Assembly: GCA_034509735.1 (NCBI GenBank)
Contig: JACGWO010000004.1
Span: 16,659,395 to 16,723,394, forward strand
Length of the DNA: 64,000 nt
Direction of reading: 5' to 3'
Source: Sesamum alatum
Lineage: Eukaryota; Streptophyta; Magnoliopsida; Lamiales; Pedaliaceae
Shown here in pieces: positions 32,076 through 43,816 of this stretch. Positions within the stretch are counted from its first letter, which is position 1. Every line of letters starts with the position of its first letter. The notes under the pieces were generated by a model. It did no database searches. It saw nothing but the letters and a program-made list of their open reading frames with translations, and had not been told where the DNA came from. The position numbers and the translations under genes were made by a program.

Positions 32076-33964
32076 CAGTAAGTTATATGTATACTTGTGA
32101 TGTTAGGTATAATTACATAAATACTTTTTACTTTTGTTCATAAAAATTGCAGTTATAGTTATAGGTACATCCTCTATTCAGAAGTAAAATGTTACGTGTA
32201 CACCCCCTTAGAGCTAAATACATGAGTACTTATAATTTTGCAAAAAATATCTATTACAACTGACCAATGCATCGATTCGATCAATAAACTCACATTATAA
32301 TATATTACGATAAATTACAATAAACTCACATTAAATGAAACAAATACCAATTATAATAAAATCACATTAAGTGAATCAAATACCCACATGTTTAATAGAA
32401 CTTAAATCCGTGATTTTGAATTAATTCATAAATATCAAACTTAATAGCTAGACAAAAAACATTGTTTGTAGTACTGATGTAATTTACCAAAATACTTTTT
32501 TGGGTTAATTACATTTGGTTTTGACATCGTTCCATCGTTCAAAAGAGCATAATTACACTTCATCTAACTTAAATTATGAAAATTACACTTACACCTCCTT
32601 CAGAAAATACTTTACCTATAAACCCAATTATATATAATTGGTTAAATTACAATTTTACCCTTGGTTTAATTTTTTATTTTTGAGAAAAAAAAAGGAATGA
32701 ATACTCAGGCTATTAAATAACTATTCCACCCCTATATTATATTTTCTCTTTTAGATGTTTGAGACAATGGTTGAAAATTCTGGTTAAGAAAATCTCTACA
32801 CTTTTAGGACGGACAGGTAATATGTATATATATATTTTAAAACTTCATTTAATTCATTATTTTCATATTTATCAAGTGCGCACAAAATTAACTTGTATGT
32901 TATTTTAGTACAGTGAGATAAATTGCTATTTATTTTTCATAGAAGAGTAATTTTCTCATTTGTAATATTATAAAGGAGTTGCTTGCAATTTTCCCCTTGT
33001 GTTTATGCCATGTTTCTTTTATAACATTTCTCCTTTCTATGTCTCCTTTCTTACATATGCATTACATCTAAAGACCTAAAACTTTTAAAACAATACAAAG
33101 GTATTTTGGTCATTGAAATATAAAGGCCAAATGGATGAGAGACAAAAAATGAAAGTTCATTTAAAATAGGCTTAATTACAATTTCCCTTATGGATATATG
33201 GTGTTTGGCAATTCCGGTTCTTTGAAAATTTGATTTCGCAATTTATAGTCTACAAATATATCAATTTTCGCAAAATATGATTTATTTATTTTTTTTTTTT
33301 AAGTTTTTAGAACTCGACGGGTTTTCCCACGTGCATTTCAAGTGAGGGAATAAAATAGGGGGTTTTGAAAAGTTCAATGAAAAAGTGCTCAATCTGTGGT
33401 AAATTGGTGACTAAACTGTTAAATTAATTTTTCATGAGATCAAAATTGCCACCTAATATTTATATAGAATCGAGGTCCTTTTAATTGTAATTTTCATCAT
33501 GTATATATATGGTGGTTTGACAGCTTCAATCTCATGAAAAGTTAATTTGACAATTTACTGCATCAATTTTTTGCCAATATCGCCGAATTTTCTCATATGT
33601 ATGTCACGAAAGGGCATAAAATTGTAATTTTCTGAAAATTCCACTGAAAAGAATCCTCACTCGACGACAATTGAAAAATTAGTAAACTAAATTGTCAAAT
33701 TAACTTTCTCTCGGACTAAATTACCATACCCTCATATATACAGGACAAAAATTGCAATTATTACAATTGAAATTGTAGTGGATCACCTCAGTATTTTCCA
33801 TCCAAAACCCTAAAAATAGGTCAGCAGTTGTGAATAAAGCATTTCAAAAGAATATATATCTACCTATAATTTTCAAAAAAGTTTGAGAAAATAAACTACA
33901 ATTATTCAATTCCAAAAGAAGTATATATTTCTGTAATAATTTAACCCTACTTTTTATTATTCAA

Positions 33965-34255
33965 GCAAAATTACATTTTCAGTCCTATAGGATTGGAGGT
34001 TCAATACTTTTAATCCTCTACTTTACGAGATTTTTAAAATAGTCTGAAAATTAGAAAAATTCGAAAGATTTACTCCTATGCTTTATGAGTTTTGCAAATT
34101 TGAGAAAACTCGACAAATTTAGCCCCATAAATCCCATAAAGTAAAGGACTAAACATTTCAAGTTTTCTCAATTTTGGAACCATTTTAAAAATTTCGTAAA
34201 ATAGATGATTAAATGTGTTAAATTCCCCGCCCTACGACACTAAAAGTCTAATTTT
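33965..34255. mobile_element. Foldback MITE, AAATTACACTTTTAGTCC family, copy 1
   Basis: Ends CAAAATTACATTTTCAGTCC and ACTAAAAGTCTAATTTT. Inner arms contain GTAAAGGACTAAA and its inverse, and AATTTTGG..CATTTT. Same family as 36303-36569 and 37396-37694. No clear TSD. Confidence 0.5.
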
Positions 34256-35689
34256 ATCTATTATTTGGATAAAGTTTCCACACGGAAATTCCTTAATTTT
34301 CTTGAAGTGTTGATAGCATGGATGGTGTCAAAAATGAATTAATGCAGCATTGGCCCATTGTGAGGAAGAGAAGGGCAGAAGCCAGCTGAGACTAAAAGGG
34401 TACATATATTTATAGTCCCATCATGTGCTTCTGGTACCATATGCACAGATAGGTGATGGATCATATAGATACACTATAAGTACTTAATTGATACAAAAAT
34501 ACACCAACAACACTAAGGCCTCCATTTTCCCTTTTTCTTACCTATCTTTTCCATAAACACAGCCTTTTTTTGGGCATGTAATCCTTCTCATTTGCAACAA
34601 ATTTGTCATTCTTAAGTATTAATTGCATAGTGTTTTAGATTTCAGCTTGAATCATTCCTCATTTAGAGTACTATCACCTTTGGGAAGGTCCAAGAGCACT
34701 AATTTCTACAAATAAAGCCATATACATAAGGGTAAATGACATTGACACCTCTTGAGATTAGATCTAATCACACAAACACTCCGTACCCTCTGTACAATTA
34801 CAAGTACACCCTTTTAGGAGTCGTCAATGTAATTTACTCGGGGGCGCATTTGTAAAGTTCTGCCAAAGAGCAAAAACAGTACTTGTAATTTTATAAAGAA
34901 CGTGAGGTACCGATATAATTTACTTTACATGGATCCATTCCAAAACTTGCCAAATTTATTCTTACGACTACACATCTAGGAGGACAACTACTTTTACTCC
35001 TCAGTCTATTGGTACAGGGACTGATGGAAAAAGAAAAGGGAACTGTCTTACTAGCTCTAGAAACGACTTTCAAAATTTCAAAGAAAGAATGAAAATTAGC
35101 TCGTATATGCTCATTTTTCAGATGCCAAAGGTTATTACAAACAAACCCATAAATTTTAACTTGACTGGCCCGTCCCTACTGACACCATGACTCCGTCAGG
35201 GGACGTAATGAATAACAACTCACGCAACCTCATAAGTCATAAGGCATTAACAAGAAAAAATGTACACTAAGAGATGATTCGAAAACAATTATAGCTTCCT
35301 CATGCACTATAAAAGAAAAACAAGATCATAGCAGCAGATTTTTGCAATGGATTTCTTTAAAAGCTCATTGCAGAACTGATTTGCCACGAGAAAAGTAGAT
35401 GATATATGGGTCGAAATTGAAGTTTTTGCAAGACATGAAGGGTAAAGGATGATGAACATGGAATATGGGGGATGCTTCTTTTGAGTGAGCTGGTCCCCGG
35501 AGCCTATTTACGTTTGCACATGCCGTTTGCTGCCTAGTTGCGTTCCCCAGCTTGACAAACCCACACTCCATTTGCACCTCATTTTCCAACTTGGAATTAA
35601 TCGCTCGGGATGCCTTAATATGGCAACACTTCATTTTCATGTTAAATCTTATTTTAGCTTACCTCTTTTGAATCTGCATCACATGTAGG
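34256..35689. other. Gene-free DNA with one spacer-type repeat
   Basis: 34733-34930 belongs to the family with GTAAATGACATTGACACCTC...TTAGATCTAAT (relatives near 39472, 39790 and 41245). The rest (34260-34730, 34930-35689) shows no gene or bounded repeat that I can support. Confidence 0.3.
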
Positions 35690-35698
35690 GATTAATTG

Positions 35699-36186
35699 GG
35701 GGAAATAATATTTTTGGTCCCATAAGTTAGGTATATTTCACTTTTGGTCCCATTCGTTATGAGATTGACATCTTTGGTCCTGTAACTTACAAAAATTCGC
35801 ACTTTTAGTCCTCATCCACTTTTTTGTTCGTCTTTTAACTTCGTCAGGCACATGCCCAATACATGATCGTTAAGTATTTTTTGTTGGAGGAAAAATTGGT
35901 GCATTTTTCAACTTGACAACACCTTGGCGGGGAGGGGAAATATAACTATTTTGTGGGAAAAACCCAATTTTAAAGGAAATTAGGGCAAGGAAAAGAAAAT
36001 TCTCTCTTCTCTAACAAAATTTGAATTTTTCCTCAAGCAAAAATTACTTAAAAACCAAACGGAAAAGTGGATGAGGACCAAAAATGTAAATTTTTGTAAG
36101 TTACGGGACCAAAAGTGCCAATCCCATAATAAATGGGATCAAAAGTGAAAAGGGCCTAACTTATGAGACAAAAATGCTATTTCCCC
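35699..36186. mobile_element. Mutator-type MITE with perfect 9-bp TSD
   Basis: Ends GGGGAAATAATATTTTTGG and AAAAATGCTATTTCCCC; perfect TSD GATTAATTG at 35690-35698 and 36187-36195. Long inner arms pair (GGTCCCATAAGTTAGG, TTACAAAAATT, AAAGTGGATGAGGACC). 488 bp, non-coding. Confidence 0.8.
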
Positions 36187-36302
36187 GATTAATTGTTTTG
36201 TTTTCCCCTCAAAATTGAGCTAATTCTACGCTCCTTGATGAATTTATCATCTATTTTCTTGCTAACCAATTAGACACTACTATGTGTAATATTCGTATAC
36301 GG

Positions 36303-36569
36303 CGAAATTACACTTTTAGTCCCACGAAATAGGAGTTTCAACAAATTTAGTTCTCTGCTTAACCAGATTTTTGAACTGGTCCAGAATTATAAAAACTCGA
36401 CATATTTAGTCATATGTTGTACGAAATTTTCACAAAGGTCCTAAAATTGGGAAAACTCAACATAGTTAGTCCTTAATGATCCAAATTGAGGACCATTTTG
36501 AAAATCTATGAAGTAGAGGACTAAACGTGTTGAACCTCCTATTCTATGGGATTGAAAGTGTAATTTTGT
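36303..36569. mobile_element. Foldback MITE, AAATTACACTTTTAGTCC family, copy 2
   Basis: Ends GAAATTACACTTTTAGTCCC and GATTGAAAGTGTAATTTTG. The internal order AACTCGACATATTTAGT..., AGAGGACTAAACGTGTTGAA is shared with copies 1 and 3. Confidence 0.55.
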
Positions 36570-37345
36570 CATTCATTACACATGTATATATGGATTGCGA
36601 TAGAGAAGCCGGGAGAGTGATGCATGACAGGGTTTTTGTAGAAAAAAATCTCTGACTGACTGTTTGAAATTTTAGATGTGGTGGTAGTTTGATATGATAG
36701 CAGAGTCAGGCCAAACAAGAGATTTTGCGTTCGAATATCATCGGCATCTATTTTATTTATAAATGAGAGGCTTCATGTCCAACGTTTGCATATGGGGAAG
36801 CGTAATAAAATATCAAATACTAAATAATTTTTATTTTTAATAATTTAAACTTTTAGCTGATGTGATGGTTTAACGCTTCTGCTTCGCATATGGTCCCGAA
36901 AAATGTTCGTATGAAAAAGGACACATGAAATTGAATTTTTTTTCAAACATTGAGATTTTCTATTAGTACCCTCTCATGACAGGACGTATTTACCATCTTA
37001 TTCGTTGATCAACTTAGTGACAAACAAGAACTCATCATGTCTACATCATCACTCGAGTCTAAGTGTCTCTCTCACTATTATGCATTAAAAGTCTTACATC
37101 CTTGCCAAGATTATGATAATAATAATCCCTCGAAGCTCTCTCTCCATAATATACATTGAGAAAAGACAAGTCACTAGGCAAAAGATCTTGCATCAAAATC
37201 CAACCCTTCATTCCATTTTCTTACAGCCTATCTTGTAAACTCTGTGCCCACTTTTATGTGACTACATGTTAACATGATCATAGGTGGTCCCTTTTTATTT
37301 TGTCATTAATTTAGAACCCTCAACAGCTCACCATATACCAAACAA
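36570..37345. other. Gene-free DNA with a dispersed repeat
   Basis: 36840-36985 recurs as a direct copy at about 39100-39258 (CTTCGCATAT.GTC.CCGAAAAATGT, GACACATGAAATTGAA, CTCATGA.AGGA). Nearby TTTGCGTTCGAATATC (36725) resembles a Pol III B box, so a SINE-derived origin is possible but not shown. Confidence 0.35.
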
Positions 37346-37760
37346 TGTCTTAGTCAAGTGGTTAAAATTGAGATCTCATGAATAAATATAAAGAGCAAGA
37401 TTACACTTTTAATCCCATAAGATAGGGAATTCAACACTTTTAGTCATCTATTTTACGAGATTTATAAAATGATCCCAAAATTGAAAAAATTAAATATATT
37501 TAGTGATATGCTTTACGGGATTTTTCAGAATTGTTCCAAAATTGCGTAAACTCGACACCTTGAGTCCCATAAATCCTGTAAAGCAGAGAACTAAATATCT
37601 CGAGTTTTCACAATTTTGGGACTATTTTAAAAATTTCATAAAGTAGATGATTAAACGTGTTGAATGATCTTATGGGACTAAAAGTGTAATTTTGTCAATT
37701 TTTAAAGTCATGAATTCGAATCCCACCGATCGTATGAGTATTTATCTCACTTTATGTGAG
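37346..37760 (+). mobile_element. tRNA-derived SINE-like unit split by a MITE
   Basis: A box-like TAGTCAAGTGG (37351-37361) and B box-like GAATTCGAATCCC (37712-37724) stand about 55 bp apart once the MITE at 37396-37694 is removed, close to the 30-60 bp spacing of tRNA genes and SINEs. No folded tRNA is possible here. A similar unit lies on the minus strand at 40330-40455. Confidence 0.45.
37396..37694. mobile_element. Foldback MITE, AAATTACACTTTTAGTCC family, copy 3
   Basis: Ends CAAGATTACACTTTTAATCC and GGACTAAAAGTGTAATTTTG, with inner arms as in the copies at 33965 and 36303. Inserted between the two Pol III boxes of a SINE-like unit. Confidence 0.6.
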
Positions 37761-40329
37761 TTGTTATAATTTGTTTATTACTCTTAGTTATATTGAAATA
37801 TTGATTGAATTGATTTATTGTTCAATTTATCAAGACGTTACTGATGATTCCTTGCCCGTGTGGTGAGTTTGTGGGTTCGAGTACTACGAATGTAGGGAGT
37901 TGTTTAATTTATAGGATGATTGTATTGATTGGTATTGGTAGATGTTGATTTGTTGTTATACCGTGCACTGAATATTATAATAGCAATTGGTAACTTTAAA
38001 AACATTGTAATACTTTCAAATTAATAGTTCATCGCTCATTATAAAAAAAAAAAAAATCAAGACGTTGATATAATTATGTATGTAATTATATTTTTTTTTA
38101 AAAAAAAACAGCTCACCATATACATTAATTAACCAATAGTTCCTGATTTGTCCCGTCCCAATTATGTCTTTACGTGACTTAAATCATTTTACAGACATCA
38201 TCAAGCTACTTATCTTAACATAGAATTCGAAATCTTGTGGATATAGCTAATTGACGTTTATATGCAATGTATTTCGATCAAATCAAACGTAACATCACAC
38301 GGGGAATAATAATTTTGATGTAACAAAATAAAGCAAGCGCTACGCCCCAAACCGCCTGCTATAATTACACGGCTAGCAAAGAGCTTTCCATTGCTTAAAT
38401 TCCACGTGATCAAGATCAAATAAAACTAGGGTAAATTGTATAGATACAATATGAGATTAGAATTAATTAGGCAAATATCACATATGTTTTGTAAAATTAT
38501 AAATACATCCCCAAAATGGTTCGAACCTTATCCTCACCCATTTATAAAAGAAAGATTTCACGTATAATATTTGTATGTGAGGAGAAGCGTGATAAGATAT
38601 TTAATATTACATCTAGGACCACTGAAGTTTGCTTTCATCCAAAAAGTATGCCCTCGATTAGTTAAAGTCCACTGTATTTGTTAATATTAATAAAAGATCT
38701 GGATGAAAATCCATATGTACCTTAATTGACTTATTACTGACTTATTGTAAGTCAAAAAATCTTTTTATGCCCGAACTATCCTTATACATCTTCATATGTT
38801 AATGCATGTGAGGAGGTATATTTTCACATTTATAAGAGTATATTAGTTGTAAAAGAATCATTTGACCTGCAATAAGTCAATATTAAGTCAATCAAGGGAG
38901 ATTTTCATTCATTTTTTTTTCCTAATATGAAAAAATTCGGTGAATTTTGATTAACAGATGGACCAATTTGTTAGACGAAAGCAAATTCTAAAGGTGCTAC
39001 ATGTAATTTTTCAAATCATAGGAGGTCTACGTATAATTATACCAAATTTCAAGAGAGGACGGTGTAATTATCTCTAAATATTAAATGATTCACCTATCTA
39101 ATTGTTTAAAATTTTAGGTGATGGGGTCGTTTAACATCTTTGCTTCGCATATAGTCTCCGAAAAATGTAAACATCAAAAAGACACATGAAATTGAAATTT
39201 TTTTTTTTTCAAAAAAAGAACATTGAGTTTGCTATTAGTATCATCTCATGATAGGATGTTTTTCTATTAGCTTTCTATTTGTGTAATTAGACCTAATTTT
39301 GGAAATGTCAACGTATTTTACCAAAATAACATATGTATGATCAATTCGACACAAGTTCAATGCTGATAGCCAACTGTTACCGTAGATAAATATTGACATT
39401 TTCAGTAGGATTCAGACCTAACATATGGCATCAAATTTGTGGAGCTTTAATGTAATCATTTTATTTAAGGTAAATTACATTGACACCTCTTGAGGTTAGG
39501 TCTACTTACTCAAATGCTCCTCATTTGTAAAATTACAAATTCACCTCATTATCATTGTATTTTATCATCACCTTCTAGGGGAAAAAAACTGACACAAACA
39601 TCAACTGAGGTACATTACAATATCGACACCCCTTCAAAGAGTTTACGTATAATTTTACAAAGGGGATGATGTGTTTGTGTAATTAGATTTAATCTTAAGG
39701 GGTGCCCATGTAATTTACGTCTTATGTAAGTTATATATCTAGTCTTAAGTTGTTCATCTTACTGCCTCTATCTCACTATATATATCTAACGGTAAATGAT
39801 ATTGACAATCTCTGATATTAGATCTAAATATACAAATATCTCGTACCTTTCACAAAATTACAAAGTGTACCTTTTAAAGTTATAGTTGTAATGGACCTAA
39901 ATTGAGGAACCAAAAATGCATTTAATACTAGTATATTTTACCCTATATCCGATTGATTTGCCTCTAGCAACAATCCAAGAAGTACTCTCCAAATCTTCCG
40001 AGACCACACCATTGGATTCAAAGGTACAATATGAAAAATAACAACACATCAAAGGATAAAAACTTCCAAGGGGATGGGCTCAATAATGCAAAGGCATCTG
40101 AACAATAAATGCATGAGGGGACCTAACACAAAAACACCACAAAAAAGAGGACTATCATTCTTAGAGTGACAGCCAATTTGCATCATAGAAACATAAGTGT
40201 GCTTTAATGTTCTTTTTAGTTTAAAGATTTATTTTTTTAAAGTGAAGCGAGGGACTATTATTTTATAATGTATAAATCGATTACAATCATTTATGTCAAA
40301 TATCTCATTTTTAATAACTTACCTAACAA
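37761..40329. other. Gene-free DNA with several diverged repeats
   Basis: 38615-39079 is a relative of the MITE at 43042-43582 (TGACTTATTG.AAGTCAAA, GCATGTGAGGAGGTATATTTTC, GACCTGCAATAAGTCAAT). 39472-39721 and 39788-39960 carry the GTAAAT.A.ATTGACA...TTAGATCTAA family; the first folds back on itself (end ..GCCCATGTAATTTAC). Near 37850, TGGGTTCGAGTACTACG resembles another Pol III B box. No gene is seen. Confidence 0.35.
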
Positions 40330-40455
40330 CAAGTATCAATCTATGCTAACACCCACTATTAAGTAGAACAACAACCCACGTCGACAGAGTTCGAATTCAT
40401 AACTTTAAGAGTAATGGGACCTCAACTTTGCTAATTGAACTAAGTCTCATTGGCC
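40330..40455 (-). mobile_element. tRNA-derived SINE-like unit
   Basis: On the minus strand ACTTAGTTCAATTAGCAAAG (A box region, 40425-40445) is followed 30-40 bp later by TATGAATTCGAACTC (B box, 40387-40402). The wording near the B box matches the unit at 37712. The 3' tail is unclear. Confidence 0.45.
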
Positions 40456-40943
40456 TGTAACTTATAATAGTTACTAACAACATATTTGTAATTAATTTGA
40501 AAAAAGTTGAACTAGCTCGTTAAAATTTTAAAATTAAGTGAATCTCTTTACTTTTCGAAAATCTTGCAATTTTTGAATATTTTATTTTTTTGAATTTTAT
40601 AAGCCCATTTTGTACAGAAATTACGAAATACTTCGCAACATCTTTTAAGTTCTAAAATATTTTATAAAATATTTTGAGATGTTTATAAATTCACCGAAAC
40701 AACCCCTAAAGCTGGACAAAAAAGCAGGACCCCTTGTCAATTTCAAAATGACAATGCCCAAAGGTAACGTTAAATTCCATCTATTAATATATTTGTACTG
40801 TTTTTCGTCTTTAATTTATTGGCCCCTATAGTGCTGTGTTTTCTAATGCTCAAGGTTCCAAGTACCACTACACCACACTTGCTACCAAACACATTAGCCT
40901 TGATACGTATAAATAACTAGGGAGTCCTTTTAATATTAATAAA

Positions 40944-41145
40944 TTAGTTCCCATTGTTTCTACGTGTATATAATAGATAATTTTTTATGCTTTAAATATA
41001 TTAATTAGACAGTTAAGTTAATGTAAAACTTGAGAATTTGAATAAATTGATTATCTTATCAATTTAAGATTACAAAAAATTAGTGCCGCGGTGTTAGAAC
41101 CGCCACTTTGTGTATATAGCACCAATTTTTTTATAATAGTATAGA
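40944..41145 (-). mobile_element. Short Helitron copy
   Basis: Minus strand: 5' end TCTATACTATTATAAAAAA at 41145, body with the family words CGGTTCTAACACCGCGGCAC, 3' end near CTAA at 40944-40947 after an eroded hairpin (ACGTAGAAACAATGGGAA). Confidence 0.5.
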
Positions 41146-41281
41146 TAAATTATATTAATACTGACATGTTTGTTTCTATCAAACGCAACACTTTTGGCTT
41201 TTAACTATTATATCTGTAGTTTTTATCACTTTATTTCTGTAAAAATTACACTGACGGCCCATGAGGTTATCTATACTAATA

Positions 41282-41581
41282 TCTATACTAATATATAAAA
41301 AAAAAATCTCCTGCACACTCACAAACGGCGGTTAATGATACCGCTACGCCATTTTATTTTGTAAATTCGGAAATGCCCTTCAACCAATTATAATATAAAT
41401 AACTTATTCAACTTTCAAATTTTACATTAATTGATAAAATAGTTTCTTTTTTCTTTCTTTCTTTGCTTTTTTTTAATGTGTTGTATTGGTTTATATTTTG
41501 CTCTTATTTATAATAATACATTTTAAAGCACAAAAAAATATTTATTATATGTACGCAGGGACAGGGTGCAACAACGATTAG
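41282..41581 (+). mobile_element. Short Helitron copy, plus strand
   Basis: Starts TCTATACTAATATATAAAA (the start TCTATACTAATA is doubled at 41270). Contains ACTCACAAACGGCGGTTAAT and CCGCTACGCC, and ends after GTACGCAGGGACAGGGTGC at GATTAG, a decayed CTAG. It is opposite in direction to the cluster at 17-21 kb. Confidence 0.6.
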
Positions 41582-41655
41582 TATTTAATTATACAAACAC
41601 TCTCTTACCCTTACAAAATTACAAAGTATACATTTTAAGGCTATAGTTGTAATTA

Positions 41656-41920
41656 AGGATAATTACATTTATACCCCCTAATTTAGTAGTTTGTTTATAC
41701 AAAACACCCATGCTTTTTTTGGATAATTATACATACACCCATTAAAATCATTAAGATCGTTTATACAAACCACCCATAGTTTTTTCAAAATATTACACAT
41801 ACACCTCACACAAACTATCCCTACTTTTTGGCTGTCATGGATAGTTTATGTAATTATTTAAAAGGCAGAGGTAATTTGCATAGCAAACTATAGACTAAAG
41901 GGTGTAAATATAATTATCCT
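41656..41920. mobile_element. Mutator-type MITE with perfect 9-bp TSD
   Basis: Ends AGGATAATTACATTTATACC and GGTGTAAATATAATTATCCT; perfect TSD TTGTAATTA at 41647-41655 and 41921-41929. 265 bp, non-coding, nested in the repeat of 41240-42078. Confidence 0.8.
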
Positions 41921-42078
41921 TTGTAATTATAAGTGCATCCCTTATTTGGTGGAAATATTTACACAAACAATTCCTGAGGTACATCACTTTAAACTTTTCT
42001 CAAGAAGTGTACATGTAATTTTATAAAAGATATAAAGTATTTGTATAATTAGATTTAATTTGAAGGGATGTCGATGTA

Positions 42079-43041
42079 ATTTATTATTTTTCCCCAAATC
42101 TAGAGAAAAATAAGAAGGGCTATGAAAGATATACTGTAAAATTTGTTGAGATGCAAGAGAGGTGCAAGTGCAAGAGTGTTAATTCAATTTGTCTCACTAA
42201 AATTAGCAAATTTACGCATCCAAAGAGCATTTATTCTTCGAGGAAATAGTAGGTATTATAAATTCAATCTCAATAATTTATTTTTTCCAGAAAAGAACCC
42301 AGTGTGGTGATAAGTGGTCCTTATTTTTTGTTTCATTTTGGAAGGTTCATTTTCAGATTTATACTATTTTAAATTATGAAATCATGTTTGAATGTAATTT
42401 TTTTTTTGGGTGGGATTGGACTATAAATTCTAAAAAAAATCATTTTATCAATTTTTTTAATAAAAAATATTATTACAAATATCACGTCATTTCATACCAA
42501 ATAGTATCATATAGAAACATATTAATCTCAACATATTTTCATTCTACAATATTTTTTTAGTATAACAAAACTATCATAAAAAGAACAAATGAACAATTCT
42601 TTTATGACGTCTTTTATAAAAAACCTACCACAAAATATTTTAATACAAATATATTCTCATTCTCCACGCAACATTCAATACAACATAAAAACTTATTTGA
42701 AAACATTGAGAATTAAAAGTTGAGAATAAAAACAAAACCTAGCAAGGCCAATGTTTGTAAAATCGCTTTGTTTAATTAATATAAAATTATTGGAAATGTG
42801 AAAGAGTGAGGTGGACCAGCAGTAGACCTTTTGGGAATAGGTTTGAGTCAAGCCCCACACGTGTGCTGTTGCGCGCCATGTGCTTCAGATTTTTTGTCCA
42901 CTTGCTACCTCAATCAATTCTCATTTTCAACACATCTTCGCTAAAAGACAAACACAAACTTAAAGATCTTTGAAATCAACTCAACAATTTCTTCACTATG
43001 ATGAAGACAGAGTAGGGTGGAATTATCGTGATTAATTATTA
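42079..43041. other. Gene-free AT-rich DNA
   Basis: No gene, RNA or bounded repeat recognised. Confidence 0.3.
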
Positions 43042-43582
43042 GGGATAATTGCACTTTCTTCCACTTAAATTTAATCTAATTACATATAAATTTATTTAAA
43101 AAATTATATATAGTACTCCCAACGTTTGCTTCTATTTAATAAAGAGGCCCATCATTAGTCAAAATTTATTAAATTTGTTGATATTGAACAAAAATATGAA
43201 CGAAAATCAATATTTACCACGGATTGGCTTATTAATGACCTATTGCAAGCCAAAAAAATCTTTTATGACTAAACTACCCTTATAACTGTGAAAATATACC
43301 TCCTCACATGCATTAACGTGTGAAAATATATAAGGGTAGTTTGATCGTAAAAAGATTTATTTGACCTGCAATAAATTGGTAATAAGTCAATCGATGGTAA
43401 ATATCGACTTTCATTCAGTTTTTTTGCTAATATTGACAAATTTGGTGAATTTTGACTAACGGATGAACCTATTTGTTAGACAGAAACAAACATCAAGGGT
43501 ATTATATGTAATTTTTCAAATCACAGGGGGTCTACATGTAATTATACCAAAACCTCAAGGAAAAGGTGAGTGTAATTATCCC
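43042..43582. mobile_element. Mutator-type MITE with 9-bp TSD
   Basis: Ends GGGATAATTGCACTTTC and GTGAGTGTAATTATCCC, flanked by TAATTATTA (43033-43041) and TAATTATTG (43583-43591), 8 of 9. The centre folds back (GGATTGGCTTATTAATGACC, GGTAATAAGTCAATCGATGG; AACTACCCTTATA, TATAAGGGTAGTTTGA). Related to 38615-39079. Confidence 0.7.
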
Positions 43583-43816
43583 TAATTATTGTGGTTAAGA
43601 GTTAAAAATTTTACACTACAAAAAAAAGCGGGAATTGACACGGATTATTATGACCATTCCAAATTCCGGTCCAATTTGGAACGGTCACAGGAACTGTTGT
43701 GGAACGGTAATCTATTATTGACGTCACATTCGTGTTGTGTTGAATCCTAGCGTGTTAGAACAGCAAGACCGTTCCTCACACTTTTTCAAATAATGCGTTC
43801 CCAAGTGTAATCCAAC

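Larger units (their letters stand above)
30440..33964. other. Gene-free DNA upstream of SOFL, rich in diverged foldback repeats
   Basis: 30440-30765 and 31000-31890 look mostly unique and may hold SOFL promoter sequence. No credible gene is found; a 63-codon frame at 31489 has no recognisable features. From 33165 to 33775 there are two diverged repeats in a row that share ..TTGACAATTTA.., CTCATGAAAAGTTAATTT and GGCATAAAA words. 32090-32700 has loose TTACAC/GTAATT repeats. Confidence 0.35.
41240..42078. mobile_element. GTAAATTACATTGACACC-family repeat enlarged by two insertions
   Basis: The left end ATTACACTGACGGCCCATGA and the right end GGGATGTCGATGTAATTTA are inverted relatives, as in 39472-39721. 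Inside are a Helitron (41282-41581) and a 9-bp-TSD MITE (41656-41920); without these about 270 bp remain. Confidence 0.45.

Noticed and set aside
37840..37900. tRNA gene suggested by TGGGTTCGAGTACTACG
   Set aside because: No acceptor stem or A box at proper spacing; at most a SINE fragment.
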